Assembly: GCF_018866325.1 (NCBI RefSeq) | Contig: NZ_CP076457.1 | Coordinates: 5,491,001-5,555,000 of the forward strand | DNA: 64,000 nucleotides | From: Streptomyces sp. YPW6 | GTDB lineage: Bacteria > Actinomycetota > Actinomycetes > Streptomycetales > Streptomycetaceae | Direction of reading: 5' to 3' | In this document: positions 20,313-32,226 of the stretch, one piece after another | How the letters are laid out: every line of letters starts with the position of its first letter | Position numbering within the stretch: position 1 is the first letter of the stretch | Program-made: the position numbers and the translations under genes | The notes under the pieces: model-generated | What the model was told of the DNA's origin: nothing | The model's database searches: none | The model's input: only the letters and a program-made list of their open reading frames with translations

Positions 20313-21386
20313 ATGTCCTCCGCGTTGACCGATCTCTGCCGGTATCCGATCGTGCAGGCCCCCATGGCGGGCGGCGCGTCCGGACCCCAGCTCGCCGGGG
20401 CCGTCGCCGAAGCCGGCGGGCTCGGATTCCTGGCCGCCGGGTACAAGACGGCGGACGGGATGTACAACGAGATCAAACAGCTCCGCCGGCTCACCGCCGG
20501 CCCGTTCGGCGTCAACCTCTTCATGCCGCAGCCCGCGCTCGCCGACCCCAGCGCCGTCGAGGTCTACCGCCACCAGCTCGCCGGCGAGGCCGCCTGGTAC
20601 GAGACCCCGCTCGGCGACCCGGACGGCAGCGGCGACGACGCCTACGAGGCGAAGGTCGCGATCCTGCTGGACGATCCGGTCCCGGTCGTCTCCTTCACCT
20701 TCGGCTGCCCCACCCGCGACACGCTCGACGCCTTCGCCCGCGCCGGTACGCACACCATCGTCACGGTCACCTCCGCCGAGGAGGCCCAGAGCGCCCAGTG
20801 GGCGGGCGCCGACACCGTCTGCGTCCAGGGTGTCGAGGCGGGCGGCCACCAGTCCACCCACCGCGACGACCCGCAGCTCGACCAGACCGGCACCGGGCTG
20901 CTCTCCCTCGTCGCCCAGGTCCGCGAGACCGTGCAGATCCCGATCGTCGCCACCGGCGGCCTGATGCGCGGTTCCCAGATCGCCGCCGTCATCGCGGCGG
21001 GCGCGGACGCCGCCCAGTTCGGCACCGCCTTCCTGATCTGCCCCGAGTCCGGCGCGCACCTCCTGCACAAGCAGGCCCTGACCAACCCCCTGTTCGTCCG
21101 CACCGAACTGACCCGTGCCTTCTCCGGGCGGCCCGCCCGCGGCCTGGTGAACCGCTTCGTCCGCGAACACGGCCCGTACGCCCCCGCCGCCTACCCCCAG
21201 GTCCACTACGTCACCAGCGGGCTGCGCCAGGCCGCCGCCAGGACCGGGGACGCCCAGGGCATGGCCCTGTGGGCCGGACAGGGCCACCGGATGGCCCGCG
21301 AACTGCCCGCAGGCGAGCTGACCGAGCTGCTCGCCGCCGAACTGGAGGCCGCCAGGGCGGCCCTGAGCATGAGGAGCCCCCGGTGA
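20313..21386 (+). CDS. Nitronate monooxygenase
   Basis: FMN-dependent oxygenase of the 2-nitropropane dioxygenase family, which detoxifies alkyl nitronates. The 357-residue TIM-barrel protein begins with YPIVQAPMAGGASGPQLA and has CVQGVEAGGHQ (catalytic His region) and PIVATGGLMRGSQIAAVIAAGADAAQFGTAF (FMN phosphate binding). ATG 20313 is preferred to the in-frame ATG 20286. Its stop overlaps the next start by 4 nt (GTGA), coupling it to rsmE. Confidence 0.88.
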   Translation: MSSALTDLCRYPIVQAPMAGGASGPQLAGAVAEAGGLGFLAAGYKTADGMYNEIKQLRRLTAGPFGVNLFMPQPALADPSAVEVYRHQLAGEAAWYETPLGDPDGSGDDAYEAKVAILLDDPVPVVSFTFGCPTRDTLDAFARAGTHTIVTVTSAEEAQSAQWAGADTVCVQGVEAGGHQSTHRDDPQLDQTGTGLLSLVAQVRETVQIPIVATGGLMRGSQIAAVIAAGADAAQFGTAFLICPESGAHLLHKQALTNPLFVRTELTRAFSGRPARGLVNRFVREHGPYAPAAYPQVHYVTSGLRQAAARTGDAQGMALWAGQGHRMARELPAGELTELLAAELEAARAALSMRSPR

Positions 21387-22129
21387 CCGCACCGGTCTTC
21401 GTCGTCGAACGGATGCCCACCGGAACGGAGTTCGTCCTGGAGGGCCCCGAGGGGCGGCACGCCGTCTCCGTCAAGCGGCTCCAGCCGGGCGAGGACGTCG
21501 TCCTGACCGACGGGCACGGCCACTGGGCCGAGGGCGTGGTCCGCGCCGCCGAGGGCAAGGACCGCCTCACCGTCGCGCTCCGGGCGGGCGTCCGGGAGGA
21601 GCCCGAGCCCACGCCCCGGATCACCGTCGTCCAGGCCCTCCCCAAGGGCGACCGGGGCGAGCTGGCCGTCGAGACGATGACCGAGACCGGCGTGGACGCG
21701 ATCGTGCCCTGGCAGGCCGCCCGCTGCATCACCCAGTGGAAGGGCGAGCGGGGCGCGAAGGCCCTGGCGAAGTGGCGCAGCACCGCCCGGGAGGCGGGCA
21801 AGCAGTCCCGCCGGGTGCGCTTCCCCGAGGTGGCCGAGGCCATGACGACCAAGCAGGTCGCGGCCCTGCTCGCCGGAGCCGACTTCGCGGGGGTGCTCCA
21901 CGAGGACCGCGACCACGACAGCACCCCGCTGGCCACCGCCGGACTCCCGGCCGAGGGCTCGATCGTGCTCGTCGTCGGCCCCGAGGGCGGCGTCTCCCCG
22001 CAGGAACTGACCGCCTTCGCCGAGGCGGGCGCCCGCCCCTACCGGCTCGGCCGCAGTGTGCTGCGCACGTCCACGGCGGGGACGGCGGCGACGGCGCTGC
22101 TGCTGGGACGTACGGGCCGCTGGGGGTGA
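21383..22129 (+). CDS. rsmE: 16S rRNA m3U1498 methyltransferase
   Basis: Methylates U1498 of 16S rRNA. 248 residues of the SPOUT family: an N-terminal PUA-like domain (GPEGRHAVSVKRLQPGEDVVLTDG), ALPKGDRGE, then the knotted SAM site VVGPEGGVSPQE and LGRSVLRTSTAGTAA. GTG 21383 overlaps the upstream stop. The gene normally follows dnaJ in actinobacteria. Confidence 0.93.
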   Translation: MTAPVFVVERMPTGTEFVLEGPEGRHAVSVKRLQPGEDVVLTDGHGHWAEGVVRAAEGKDRLTVALRAGVREEPEPTPRITVVQALPKGDRGELAVETMTETGVDAIVPWQAARCITQWKGERGAKALAKWRSTAREAGKQSRRVRFPEVAEAMTTKQVAALLAGADFAGVLHEDRDHDSTPLATAGLPAEGSIVLVVGPEGGVSPQELTAFAEAGARPYRLGRSVLRTSTAGTAATALLLGRTGRWG

Positions 22130-22159
22130 ACGGGGCCCGGCGATAGCATGCCCCTGTAC

Positions 22160-22211
22160 TGATCACCCGGTCACGAGTACCGACCTGATCACCTGATCGC
22201 GAGTACCGACC
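22160..22211. repeat. Tandem 26-bp repeat upstream of the HIT gene
   Basis: Two adjacent 26-bp units (22160-22185, 22186-22211) with three mismatches, starting TGATCACC and ending CGAGTACCGACC. The position, just upstream of the ribosome-binding site of the HIT gene, could make it regulatory, but that is inference. Confidence 0.7.
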
Positions 22212-22238
22212 CACCAGCGAACGAGGAGGCCCGGCGCC

Positions 22239-22598
22239 ATGGCGGGAGAGCCGCAGTCCGACTGCCTGTTCTGCAAGATCGTCTCGGGGGACATCCCGGC
22301 GACCATCGTCCGCGAGAGCGACACCACCGTCGCCTTCCGCGACATCAACCCGCAGGCCCCCACCCACGTCCTGGTCATCCCCAAGGTCCACTACCCCGAC
22401 GCCGCCTCCCTCGCCGCCGCCGAACCGAAGATCGCCGCCGACATACTGACCGAGGCCGGCGCGGTCGCCGCCGACGAGAAGATCGACTCCACCGGCTACC
22501 GGGTCGTCTTCAACACCGGATCCGGCGCCGGCCAGACCGTCTTCCACGCCCACGCCCACGTGCTGGGCGGCCGCGGCCTCCAGTGGCCCCCCGGATAG
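22239..22598 (+). CDS. HIT-family nucleotide hydrolase (HINT-like)
   Basis: 119 residues with the zinc-site [21 protein letters not shown] and the catalytic triad HAHAHVLGG at the end. Such proteins hydrolyse purine nucleoside phosphoramidates and aminoacyl-AMP. It starts with an ATG preceded by GAGGAGG. It lies in the rsmE-HIT-rnz run of same-strand genes. Confidence 0.92.
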   Translation: MAGEPQSDCLFCKIVSGDIPATIVRESDTTVAFRDINPQAPTHVLVIPKVHYPDAASLAAAEPKIAADILTEAGAVAADEKIDSTGYRVVFNTGSGAGQTVFHAHAHVLGGRGLQWPPG

Positions 22599-22641
22599 CC
22601 CTCGTGCCGCACAGCCCTTCGTAGCGCAGGAGCGTTTCCCC

Positions 22642-23556
22642 ATGTCCGTACGCGAGCTGGTGGTGCTCGGCACCGCCAGCCAGGTCCCCACCCGGCACCG
22701 CAACCACAACGGCTATCTGCTGCGCTGGGACGGGGAAGGCATCCTCTTCGACCCCGGCGAGGGCACCCAGCGCCAGATGCTGCGGGCCGGGGTCGCCGCG
22801 CACGACCTCCACCGGATCTGCGTCACCCACTTCCACGGCGACCACTCCCTGGGGCTCGCCGGGGTGATCCAGCGGATCAACCTGGACCAGGTGCCGCACC
22901 CGGTGACCGCCCACTACCCGGCGAGCGGGCAGCACTTCTTCGACCGGCTGCGGTACGCCACGGCGTACCGCGAGACCGTCGAGCTGGCTCAGGCCCCGGT
23001 CGCCGGGGACGGCGCGGTCCTCGCCGCAACCCCCGCGTACACCCTGGACAGCAGGAAGCTCTCGCACCCCGTCGAGTCGTACGGCTACCGCCTCACCGAG
23101 CCCGACTCCCGCCGCATGCTGCCCGCCCTCCTCACGGAGCACGGCATCGCCGGACCGGACGTGGGCCGCCTCCAGCGGGAGGGCTCCCTCCGCGGCGTCA
23201 CCCTGGAGCAGGTCTCCGAGCACCGGCGCGGGCAGCGGTTCGCGTTCATCATGGACACCCGCCTCTGCGACGGGGTGTACGCGCTCGCCGAGGGCTGCGA
23301 CATGCTCGTCATCGAGTCGACCTTCCTCGACGAGGACGAGAAACTGGCCGTCGACCACGGCCACCTGACCGCAGGGCAGGCCGCCCGGGTCGCGAAGGAC
23401 GCGGGCGTCCGCCACCTCGTGCTGACCCACTTCTCCCAGCGCTACAACGACCCGGAGGCGTTCGAGACCCAGGCCCGCGCCGCCGGGTTCGACGGCGAAC
23501 TCACCGTCGCCCAGGACCTGATCCGCGTCCCGGTCCCCACCCGGCACCACCCCTGA
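22642..23556 (+). CDS. rnz: Ribonuclease Z
   Basis: Endonuclease maturing tRNA 3' ends. 304 residues of the beta-lactamase fold: [15 protein letters not shown], the zinc motif [13 protein letters not shown], and downstream [22 protein letters not shown] and LTHFSQRY. Length matches the short bacterial form. An AGGAG element about 10 nt before ATG 22642 supports the start. Confidence 0.93.
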   Translation: MSVRELVVLGTASQVPTRHRNHNGYLLRWDGEGILFDPGEGTQRQMLRAGVAAHDLHRICVTHFHGDHSLGLAGVIQRINLDQVPHPVTAHYPASGQHFFDRLRYATAYRETVELAQAPVAGDGAVLAATPAYTLDSRKLSHPVESYGYRLTEPDSRRMLPALLTEHGIAGPDVGRLQREGSLRGVTLEQVSEHRRGQRFAFIMDTRLCDGVYALAEGCDMLVIESTFLDEDEKLAVDHGHLTAGQAARVAKDAGVRHLVLTHFSQRYNDPEAFETQARAAGFDGELTVAQDLIRVPVPTRHHP

Positions 23557-23584
23557 GAACCCCCACCCCCGTTTGCGAGACACC

Positions 23585-24577
23585 GTGCACCTCCCCAAGG
23601 CAGAACTCCACCTCCACATCGAAGGCACCCTCGAACCCGAACTGGCCTTCGCCCTCGCGGAACGCAACGGGGTGACCCTGCCGTACGCCACCACCGACGA
23701 ACTGCGCGCCGCCTACGCGTTCGACGACCTCCAGTCCTTCCTGGACCTCTACTACGCGCTGATGGCCGTCCTGCGCACCGAGGACGACTTCGCCGAACTC
23801 GCCGACGCCTACCTCGCCCGCGCCGCCGCCCAGGGGGTCCGGCACGCCGAGATCTTCTTCGACCCGCAGGCCCACACCGCCCGGGGCGTCCCCATCGGCA
23901 CGGTCATCGAGGGCCTCGGCCGCGCACTGGAGCGCAGCGAGGAGACCCACGGCGTCTCCACCCAGCTCATCCTGTGCTTCCTGCGCGACCTGTCCGCCGA
24001 ATCGGCCCTCGGCACCCTCGACGCGGCCAAGCCGTATCTGCACCGGATCAGCGCCGTGGGCCTTGACTCCGCCGAGGTCGGCCACCCGCCCGCCAAGTTC
24101 CGCGCGGTGTACGAGGCGGCCGCCGCGCTCGGTCTGCGCAAGGTGGCCCACGCGGGCGAGGAGGGCCCGCCGGAGTACATCCGGGAGGCACTGGACGTCC
24201 TCGGCGTCGAGCGCGTCGACCACGGGCTGCGCTGCATGGAGGACCCGGAGCTGGTGGCCCGGCTGGTCGCCGGCCGGGTGCCGCTCACGCTCTGCCCGCT
24301 CTCCAACGTCAGGCTGCGCACGGTCGACACGCTGAAGGACCATCCGCTGCCCGCGATGCTGGCCGCAGGACTGCACTGCACGGTCAACTCCGACGACCCC
24401 GCCTACTTCGGCGGGTACGCCGGAGACACCTTCGACGCCGTCCGTGACGCGCTCGCCCTCGGCCCGGAGGAGCTGCGCACCCTGGCCCGCAACTCCTTCG
24501 AGGCGGCCTTCCTCGACCACGACGAGGAGCGCCGGGCGCGCTATCTGGCCGAGGTCGAGGCGTACGCGTTCGACTGA
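23585..24577 (+). CDS. Adenosine/adenine deaminase family protein
   Basis: Zinc-dependent purine deaminase, 330 residues. HLHIEGTLEPE carries the first two zinc histidines; VAHAGEEGPPEYI holds the catalytic Glu with the third His; VDHGLRC and TVNSDDPAYFGGY complete the site. EGTLEP rather than DGSLRP points to the adenine deaminase-like branch (Add-type). GTG 23585 is chosen; TTG 23573 is an in-frame alternative and neither has a good ribosome-binding site. The 3' end overlaps the convergent MFS gene by 37 bp. Confidence 0.88.
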   Translation: MHLPKAELHLHIEGTLEPELAFALAERNGVTLPYATTDELRAAYAFDDLQSFLDLYYALMAVLRTEDDFAELADAYLARAAAQGVRHAEIFFDPQAHTARGVPIGTVIEGLGRALERSEETHGVSTQLILCFLRDLSAESALGTLDAAKPYLHRISAVGLDSAEVGHPPAKFRAVYEAAAALGLRKVAHAGEEGPPEYIREALDVLGVERVDHGLRCMEDPELVARLVAGRVPLTLCPLSNVRLRTVDTLKDHPLPAMLAAGLHCTVNSDDPAYFGGYAGDTFDAVRDALALGPEELRTLARNSFEAAFLDHDEERRARYLAEVEAYAFD

Positions 24578-25896
24578 CCGGATCCGCCGTCCGGACCGGC
24601 GGTCCGGATCGCGCTGCGCACCAGCCGCCCGCGCCGTACGCGCAGTTCGGTGACGGGTTGCTCCGGTGAGCCGAGCTTCGGCACCGCGCCGGACAGGCCG
24701 CCGCCGGTGGTGGCGGCGAGCAGCGCGGCCGGAGCGCCACCGCGACGGCGCACCGAACCGGGCACCAGCGGACGGCCGCCGGTGTGCAGCGCCACGGCGG
24801 TCACCGGGGCGGCGACCAGCAGGGTGGCCGCCCCCAGGACCAGCCCCATCGCCGGATAGCCGGCCTCCTCGGAGAGCACGCTTCCCAGCAGCGGGCCGCA
24901 GGCCACCCCCACCGAGGAGGCCGAGCCCGCCAGCACCGCCCACCGGCCGCGTACGTCCAGCGAGGCGGCCAGCCCGATCAGGTAGGACAGGACCACCGGG
25001 TAGACGGTGTTCCACAGGATCTCGCCGGTCGCGAACGACCCGAGGTCCCGGGCCGAGGAACTGAGCACGATGCTCGCGGCGATGACCACGGTCCCGAGCC
25101 CGATCGGCACCGCCCGGCCGAGCCGCGCGCCGAGCAGCCCGGCGCCCGTCACGCCGAGCAGCCCCGCGCCGAGCGCGGCGGCGAACACCGCGCCCACGGT
25201 GACCTCGGACAGTCCCGCCTGGTCGAGGCCGATGCGGCTGCTCACGCCCCACAGGGCGTTCTGCGCCATGGACCAGACGAGCATGCCGCCCGCCAGGACG
25301 AGCCCGGAGCGGCGGTGCGGCAGCCTGCCGGTGATGGGCGCACTGCTCTCCCCGGCGGCCCGTACACCGTCGAGCCGGGCGGTCGCGGGCCAGACGAGCA
25401 GGGCCGCCAGCGCGATCGCGGCGAACGGAAGCCGGTGGCCGCCGCCGAGATGAGGAATCGTCAGATAGAGGACGCCCGCCGTGGCGGACACGGTGAGCAG
25501 CCCGAGCGAGGACGTGCGGTGCGGGTCGCGCCGGGCGGCGATCCCGGACGCCGCGACCGCCGTCGCCGTGCCCGAGCCGAATCCGCCGATCATCACACCG
25601 AGCACCACCAGCGGTACGGACCCGGCGAGCGCGGCACTGCCGTAGCCGACGGCGGCCAGTGCCAGTCCGGCGCGGGCGGGGGTACGGGCCCCGAACCGCT
25701 CGACCCGGCCCGCGAGGGCGAAGCCGGCGCCGGCCGAGCTGAGGAGCAGGGCGCTGCCGACCAGACCGGCCTGGGCGGGGCTCAGCCCGAGATGGGCGCT
25801 GAGCCGGCCGACGACGGTGGGCAGCAGATAGGAGGCGAGGTAACCGGCGGTGAACACGGCCACCAAGGGCCACGCGGCACCAGGGCGCGAGGACAT
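24541..25896 (-). CDS. Major facilitator superfamily transporter (CynX/NimT-like)
   Basis: A 451-residue protein with about 12 hydrophobic segments (VAVFTAGYLASYLLP, AGFALAGRVERFGARTPARAG typical of the MFS loop 2-3). The C-terminal tail is hydrophilic and Arg-rich. ATG 25896 (MSSRPGAAWPL) is preferred, with ATG 25914 an alternative; the open frame further upstream is Pro-rich and probably untranslated. Substrate unknown. Confidence 0.82.
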   Translation of the reverse strand: MSSRPGAAWPLVAVFTAGYLASYLLPTVVGRLSAHLGLSPAQAGLVGSALLLSSAGAGFALAGRVERFGARTPARAGLALAAVGYGSAALAGSVPLVVLGVMIGGFGSGTATAVAASGIAARRDPHRTSSLGLLTVSATAGVLYLTIPHLGGGHRLPFAAIALAALLVWPATARLDGVRAAGESSAPITGRLPHRRSGLVLAGGMLVWSMAQNALWGVSSRIGLDQAGLSEVTVGAVFAAALGAGLLGVTGAGLLGARLGRAVPIGLGTVVIAASIVLSSSARDLGSFATGEILWNTVYPVVLSYLIGLAASLDVRGRWAVLAGSASSVGVACGPLLGSVLSEEAGYPAMGLVLGAATLLVAAPVTAVALHTGGRPLVPGSVRRRGGAPAALLAATTGGGLSGAVPKLGSPEQPVTELRVRRGRLVRSAIRTAGPDGGSGQSNAYASTSAR

Positions 25897-26106
25897 GGGC
25901 GTTCCTGAGGACATGCCTGAGCAGGCAGAGGGGAGGGGAGGGTAAGGCGACAGGCAAGGGGGAGGTACGGCAGGAGGTACTGCGGAAAGGCATGGGGGTG
26001 CTGCGGAAGGTATGGCGATATGCCAGGGGATCGCGGCTCTCGTCGGACAACGTCCCCGAAGGTGCTCGCGGGGCAATTTGTATCAAGCGCTTCCGGCTCC
26101 CCGAAA

Positions 26107-26131
26107 GTGACCCAGATGTGATCTGGGTCAC
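26107..26131. promoter_or_regulatory. 25-bp palindrome, probable operator
   Basis: Perfect inverted repeat GTGACCCAGAT - GTG - ATCTGGGTCAC in the divergent MFS/PfkB region. The length and perfect symmetry are typical of a dimeric repressor site. Confidence 0.75.
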
Positions 26132-26136
26132 ATATG

Positions 26137-26180
26137 TGTTTATGCAGTCGAACACCGGGTAGTAGCGCATGTTTATGCAG
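26137..26180. promoter_or_regulatory. Direct repeat TGTTTATGCAG, candidate regulator sites
   Basis: The 11-mer TGTTTATGCAG occurs at 26137-26147 and 26170-26180, 33 bp apart (about three helical turns), unusually AT-rich for this genome. DeoR- and LacI-type sugar regulators bind comparable sequences (inference). It lies about 125 bp upstream of the kinase gene. Confidence 0.6.
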
Positions 26181-26304
26181 GTCAGGCGTGCTGCGAACAC
26201 ATGGGCGCGGACACTGCGTTCGCCTCCGCTGATCGGGCAGACTGACCGCACCCCACACGGTCCGGATCCCACCGCGATCCGCCGCACGACCCCGGGAGCG
26301 CACG

Positions 26305-27516
26305 GTGAGCACAGACACTCCGGGCATCGACCCGCTGGAGGCGCTGCGCGCCCCGCGCGACCCCGCCTGCGACGTCTTCCTGACGGGCCCGGTCTTCCTC
26401 GACATCATCTTCACGGGCCTCGACAGCGCCCCGGTGCGGGGCACCGAGTCCTGGGCCCGGGGGATGGGCTCCAGCCCCGGCGGCGTCGCCAACATGGCCA
26501 CCGCCCTCGCCCGCCTCGGGCTGCGCACCTCCCTCGCCGCCGCCTTCGGGGACGACCACTACGGCGAGTACTGCTGGGACGCCCTGGAGCAGGGCGAGGG
26601 CATCGACCTGTCGATGTCGCACACCGTCCCCGGCTGGCACTCCCCGGTCACCGTCTCGATGGCGTACGAGGGTGAGCGCACGATGGTCTCGCACGGCCAC
26701 GAGGCCCCCGCCCCGGCCGGACCGGGAACCTCGTCGGCGGCCCCCGGGCCCGGCACCTCGTCGGCGGCCCCCGGGCCCGGCCCGGCCGGACCCGGAACCC
26801 CGGCCGCGGCCGCCGGAACCGCCACCTCCGGCGGAGCCGGAGCCCCGGACTTCCCGCGGTGCCCGCCGCGCGCCCGCGCCGCCATCGCCTCGCTCGCCCC
26901 CGGCCGGAGCGAGCCCTGGGTGGCGGCCGCCGCCCGTGGCGGTGCGCTGGTCTTCGGCGACGTCGGGTGGGACGAGACCGGCCGCTGGGACCTGGACGCC
27001 CTGCCCGACCTCGCGCACTGCGAGGCGTTCCTGCCCAACGCCGAGGAGGCGATGCGCTACACCCGGACCGACTGCCCGCGCGCCGCCGCGCACGCGCTCG
27101 CCGAACGGGTCCCGCTCGCCGTGGTCACCCTCGGCGCGGAGGGCGCGTACGCCGTCGACGGGCGCACCGGCACCGCCGCCGCGGTGCCCGCCATCGAGGT
27201 GGAGGCGCTCGATCCGACCGGGGCGGGGGACGTCTTCGTCGCCGGTTTCGTGACCGGCACCCTCGCCGCCTGGCCGCTCGCCGACCGCCTCGCCTTCGCC
27301 GGGCTCACGGCCGCGCTCTCGGTCCAGGAGTTCGGCGGCTCGCTCTCCGCCCCCGGCTGGGCCGAGATCGCCGCCTGGTGGCAGCTGATCCGCACCTGCG
27401 ACCGCCAGGACCCGGCCGCCCTGGAGCGCTACGCCTTCCTGGAGGACCTGCTGCCCGCCACGGCCCGCGCCTGGCCGCTGCGGCGCGCGGTGCCCACGAT
27501 CGGCTTCCGTCAGTGA
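26305..27516 (+). CDS. PfkB-family carbohydrate kinase
   Basis: 403-residue sugar or nucleoside kinase (ribokinase fold). SSPGGVANMATALARLG is the N-terminal PfkB signature and DPTGAGDVFVAGF the C-terminal one with the catalytic Asp. A Pro/Gly/Ala/Ser-rich insert at about residues 133-178 (APAPAGPGTSSAAPGPG...) interrupts the fold and is encoded by short DNA repeats (CCCGGGCCCGGCACCTCG-type). The GTG start at 26305 follows GGGAG. The upstream operators suggest sugar-dependent control. Confidence 0.88.
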   Translation: MSTDTPGIDPLEALRAPRDPACDVFLTGPVFLDIIFTGLDSAPVRGTESWARGMGSSPGGVANMATALARLGLRTSLAAAFGDDHYGEYCWDALEQGEGIDLSMSHTVPGWHSPVTVSMAYEGERTMVSHGHEAPAPAGPGTSSAAPGPGTSSAAPGPGPAGPGTPAAAAGTATSGGAGAPDFPRCPPRARAAIASLAPGRSEPWVAAAARGGALVFGDVGWDETGRWDLDALPDLAHCEAFLPNAEEAMRYTRTDCPRAAAHALAERVPLAVVTLGAEGAYAVDGRTGTAAAVPAIEVEALDPTGAGDVFVAGFVTGTLAAWPLADRLAFAGLTAALSVQEFGGSLSAPGWAEIAAWWQLIRTCDRQDPAALERYAFLEDLLPATARAWPLRRAVPTIGFRQ

Positions 27517-27745
27517 GCGGGCGGCCGGGCCGCGCACGCGGGAACCGGGCCGTGCCGCCCGCCCGGCCACGCGAGCGTCCGCCCGTCGGCGCACGTACGG
27601 CCCGTGCCCGCCCGGCCGTGTCGCACAGACGGCCGGTAAAACCTCTCGGTGTTGTCACTGACAGGTCGTAGGCTTGGTAATCCGGAGGTTGTCGAGCAGC
27701 GAGAACCCTGCAACGGGAGGTATGCGCAGGCCATAGGGCCGGCCC

Positions 27746-29896
<2,151 letters not shown>

Positions 29897-29908
29897 CCGC
29901 AGCGCACC

Positions 29909-30406
29909 ATGTCGATCGACGTCAACAACGAGTCCGGAACCGAGGTCGACGAGCAGGCGATCCTCGACATCGCCCGCTACGCACTGGCCCGGATGCGGAT
30001 CCACCCGCTGTCCGAGCTCTCGGTGATCGTGGTGGACACCGACGCCATGGAGCAGCTGCACATCCAGTGGATGGACCTCCCCGGTCCGACCGACGTCATG
30101 TCCTTCCCGATGGACGAACTGCGTCCGCCGTCCAAGGACGACGAGGAGCCCCCACAGGGGCTCCTCGGTGACATCGTGCTCTGCCCGGAGGTCGCGAAGA
30201 AGCAGGGCGAGGAGGCCCCGACGCAGCACTCCATGGACGAGGAGCTCCAGCTCCTGACCGTCCACGGGGTGCTGCACCTGCTGGGGTACGACCACGAGGA
30301 GCCGGACGAGAAGGCCGAGATGTTCGGTCTCCAGGCCGCCATCGTGGACGGCTGGCGCGGCGAGCACGGGCTCACCGGCGCGTCCCCCGCCCCCACCGTC
30401 TCGTGA
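29909..30406 (+). CDS. ybeY: rRNA maturation endoribonuclease YbeY
   Basis: Single-strand endoribonuclease for 16S rRNA 3' processing and ribosome quality control. 165 residues with the zinc motif [11 protein letters not shown] (H3xH5xH) and [12 protein letters not shown]. It sits between phoH and a CBS-domain gene in the conserved phoH-ybeY-CBS-era cluster, and its stop overlaps the next GTG. Confidence 0.95.
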   Translation: MSIDVNNESGTEVDEQAILDIARYALARMRIHPLSELSVIVVDTDAMEQLHIQWMDLPGPTDVMSFPMDELRPPSKDDEEPPQGLLGDIVLCPEVAKKQGEEAPTQHSMDEELQLLTVHGVLHLLGYDHEEPDEKAEMFGLQAAIVDGWRGEHGLTGASPAPTVS

Positions 30407-31701
30407 GCACCCCGCTGATCGTCGGCGCCGTCCTGCTGGTCATGGTCGGCTGGCTGGCCGCCTGCGCCGAGGCGGGCATCGCCCGTACGTCGAGCTTCCG
30501 GGCGGACGAGGCGGTCCGGTCCGGCCGGCGCGGCAGCGCGAAGCTCGCACAGATCGCGGCCGACCCGACCCGCTATCTCAACGTCGCCCTGCTCGTGCGG
30601 GTCGCCTGTGAGATGGCGGCCGGCGTCCTGGTCACCTACGTCTGTCTCCAGGAGTTCCCCGAGACCTGGGAGGCACTGGCCGTCGCGATGGGCGTGATGG
30701 TCCTCGTCTCCTACGTCGCCATCGGCGTCTCCCCGCGCACCATCGGCCGCCAGCACCCGCTGAACACGGCCACGGCCTCGGCGTACGTCCTGCTGCCGCT
30801 GGCGAGGATCATGGGCCCGATCCCGCAGCTGCTGATCCTCGTCGGCAACGCGCTGACCCCGGGCAAGGGGTTCCGCAAGGGGCCCTTCGCCAGTGAGGCC
30901 GAGCTGCGCGCGATGGTCGACCTGGCCGAGGCGGAGTCGCTCATCGAGGACGACGAGCGCCGCATGGTGCACTCCGTCTTCGAGCTGGGCGACACCCTGG
31001 TCCGCGAGGTCATGGTGCCGCGCACCGACCTCGTCTCCATCGAGCGCTACAAGACGATCCGCCAGGCCCTCACCCTCGCCCTGCGCTCCGGTTTCTCCCG
31101 GATACCGGTCACCGGGGAGAACGAGGACGACGTCGTCGGGATCGTCTACCTCAAGGACCTCGTCCGCAAGACGCACATCAACCGCGAGTCCGAGAGCGAC
31201 CCCGTCTCCACCGCGATGCGCCCCGCCGCCTTCGTCCCCGACACCAAGAACGCCGGGGACCTGCTGCGCGAGATGCAGCGGGACCGCAGCCATGTCGCGG
31301 TCGTCATCGACGAGTACGGCGGAACCGCGGGCATCGTCACCATCGAGGACATCCTGGAGGAGATCGTCGGTGAGATCACCGACGAGTACGACCGGGAGCT
31401 GCCGCCCGTGCAGGAGCTGGAGGACGGTTGCTACCGGGTCACCGCCCGCCTCGACATCGGGGACCTCGGCGACCTCTTCGGGCTCGACGAGTACGACGAC
31501 GAGGACGTGGAGACCGTCGGCGGTCTGCTCGCCAAGGCGCTCGGCCGGGTGCCCATCGCCGGTGCCTCCGCCGTCGTCGACCTGCCCGACCAGCGTCGGC
31601 TCCGGCTGACCGCGGAGTCCCCGGCGGGCCGCCGGAACAAGATCGTCACGGTGCTCGTGGAGCCCCTGCACGAGGACCCCGAGGAGAAGGAAGAGGAATG
31701 A
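30403..31701 (+). CDS. CNNM/CorC-type transporter with CBS domains
   Basis: 432-residue membrane protein of the hemolysin-like (TlyC/CorC) family, linked to Mg2+/Co2+ efflux. It has a DUF21 transmembrane domain (residues about 1-185), two CBS domains ([15 protein letters not shown] and [15 protein letters not shown]...[26 protein letters not shown]) and a C-terminal CorC/HlyC domain. GTG 30403 overlaps the ybeY stop. Confidence 0.92.
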   Translation: MSTPLIVGAVLLVMVGWLAACAEAGIARTSSFRADEAVRSGRRGSAKLAQIAADPTRYLNVALLVRVACEMAAGVLVTYVCLQEFPETWEALAVAMGVMVLVSYVAIGVSPRTIGRQHPLNTATASAYVLLPLARIMGPIPQLLILVGNALTPGKGFRKGPFASEAELRAMVDLAEAESLIEDDERRMVHSVFELGDTLVREVMVPRTDLVSIERYKTIRQALTLALRSGFSRIPVTGENEDDVVGIVYLKDLVRKTHINRESESDPVSTAMRPAAFVPDTKNAGDLLREMQRDRSHVAVVIDEYGGTAGIVTIEDILEEIVGEITDEYDRELPPVQELEDGCYRVTARLDIGDLGDLFGLDEYDDEDVETVGGLLAKALGRVPIAGASAVVDLPDQRRLRLTAESPAGRRNKIVTVLVEPLHEDPEEKEEE

Positions 31702-32051
31702 CGCCGGAGCGGCTGAGGGCCTTCTGCCTGGAGTTCAACGCGAGCGTGGAGGAGTTCCCGTTCGGCCCGGAGACCTCGGTCTTCAAGGTGCTCGGCAAGA
31801 TGTTCGCCCTCACCGCGCTGGACGCCCGCCCGCTCACGGTCAACCTCAAGTGCGACCCCGACGAGGCGATCCGGCTCCGCGAGACGCACACCGCGATCGT
31901 GCCCGGCTGGCACATGAGCAAGCGGCACTGGAACACGGTCACCGTCTCCGGCGTCCCCGACCGGCTGCTGCGCGAGATGATCGAGGACTCCTACGACCTG
32001 GTGGTCGCCGGACTCCCCCGAGCGGAACGGCTCCGCCTGGACCGGCCGTAG
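31698..32051 (+). CDS. MmcQ/YjbR family protein
   Basis: 117 residues of the MmcQ/YjbR double-wing fold: PFGPETSVFKVLGKMFAL, VNLKCDPDEAIRLRE and PGWHMSKRHWNTV are diagnostic. A DNA-binding role is suggested by structure for the family but the function is unknown. ATG 31698 overlaps the upstream stop by 4 nt. A strong terminator follows, making this the last gene of the phoH-ybeY-CBS operon. Confidence 0.9.
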   Translation: MTPERLRAFCLEFNASVEEFPFGPETSVFKVLGKMFALTALDARPLTVNLKCDPDEAIRLRETHTAIVPGWHMSKRHWNTVTVSGVPDRLLREMIEDSYDLVVAGLPRAERLRLDRP

Positions 32052-32062
32052 CCCGCAGACGT

Positions 32063-32101
32063 ACGTGGATGGGCCCGCTCCCCACCGGGGCCCATCCACG
32101 T
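32063..32101 (+). terminator. Terminator of the phoH-ybeY operon
   Basis: Perfect 14-bp stem ACGTGGATGGGCCC (32063-32076) with GGGCCCATCCACGT (32088-32101), loop 11 nt. Confidence 0.85.
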
Positions 32102-32226
32102 GTCCCGCGTGCGGCGGCAGGGGCCGCGGCGGAGCGGCACTCGTCGAGGGAAGCCGGGAAGCGGGGAGGCCCGGAGCCGGGCCGGTGGACACGGCGGGGG
32201 AGGGAGCTGCGTGAGAGCCTGTCCTC

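Larger units (their letters stand above)
25897..26304. other. 408-bp divergent regulatory region
   Basis: This lies between the divergent MFS and PfkB genes. It contains a purine-rich stretch on one strand (25920-26020), AT-richer sequence than its surroundings around 26075-26180, a 25-bp palindrome and a pair of TGTTTATGCAG repeats (listed separately). No gene is supported. Confidence 0.6.

Noticed and set aside
27722-27736. ATG-CGC-AGG-CCA-TAG mini-frame upstream of phoH as a leader peptide
   Set aside because: The ribosome-binding GGGAGG touches the ATG (1 nt spacing), there is no regulatory codon run, and no hairpin follows.
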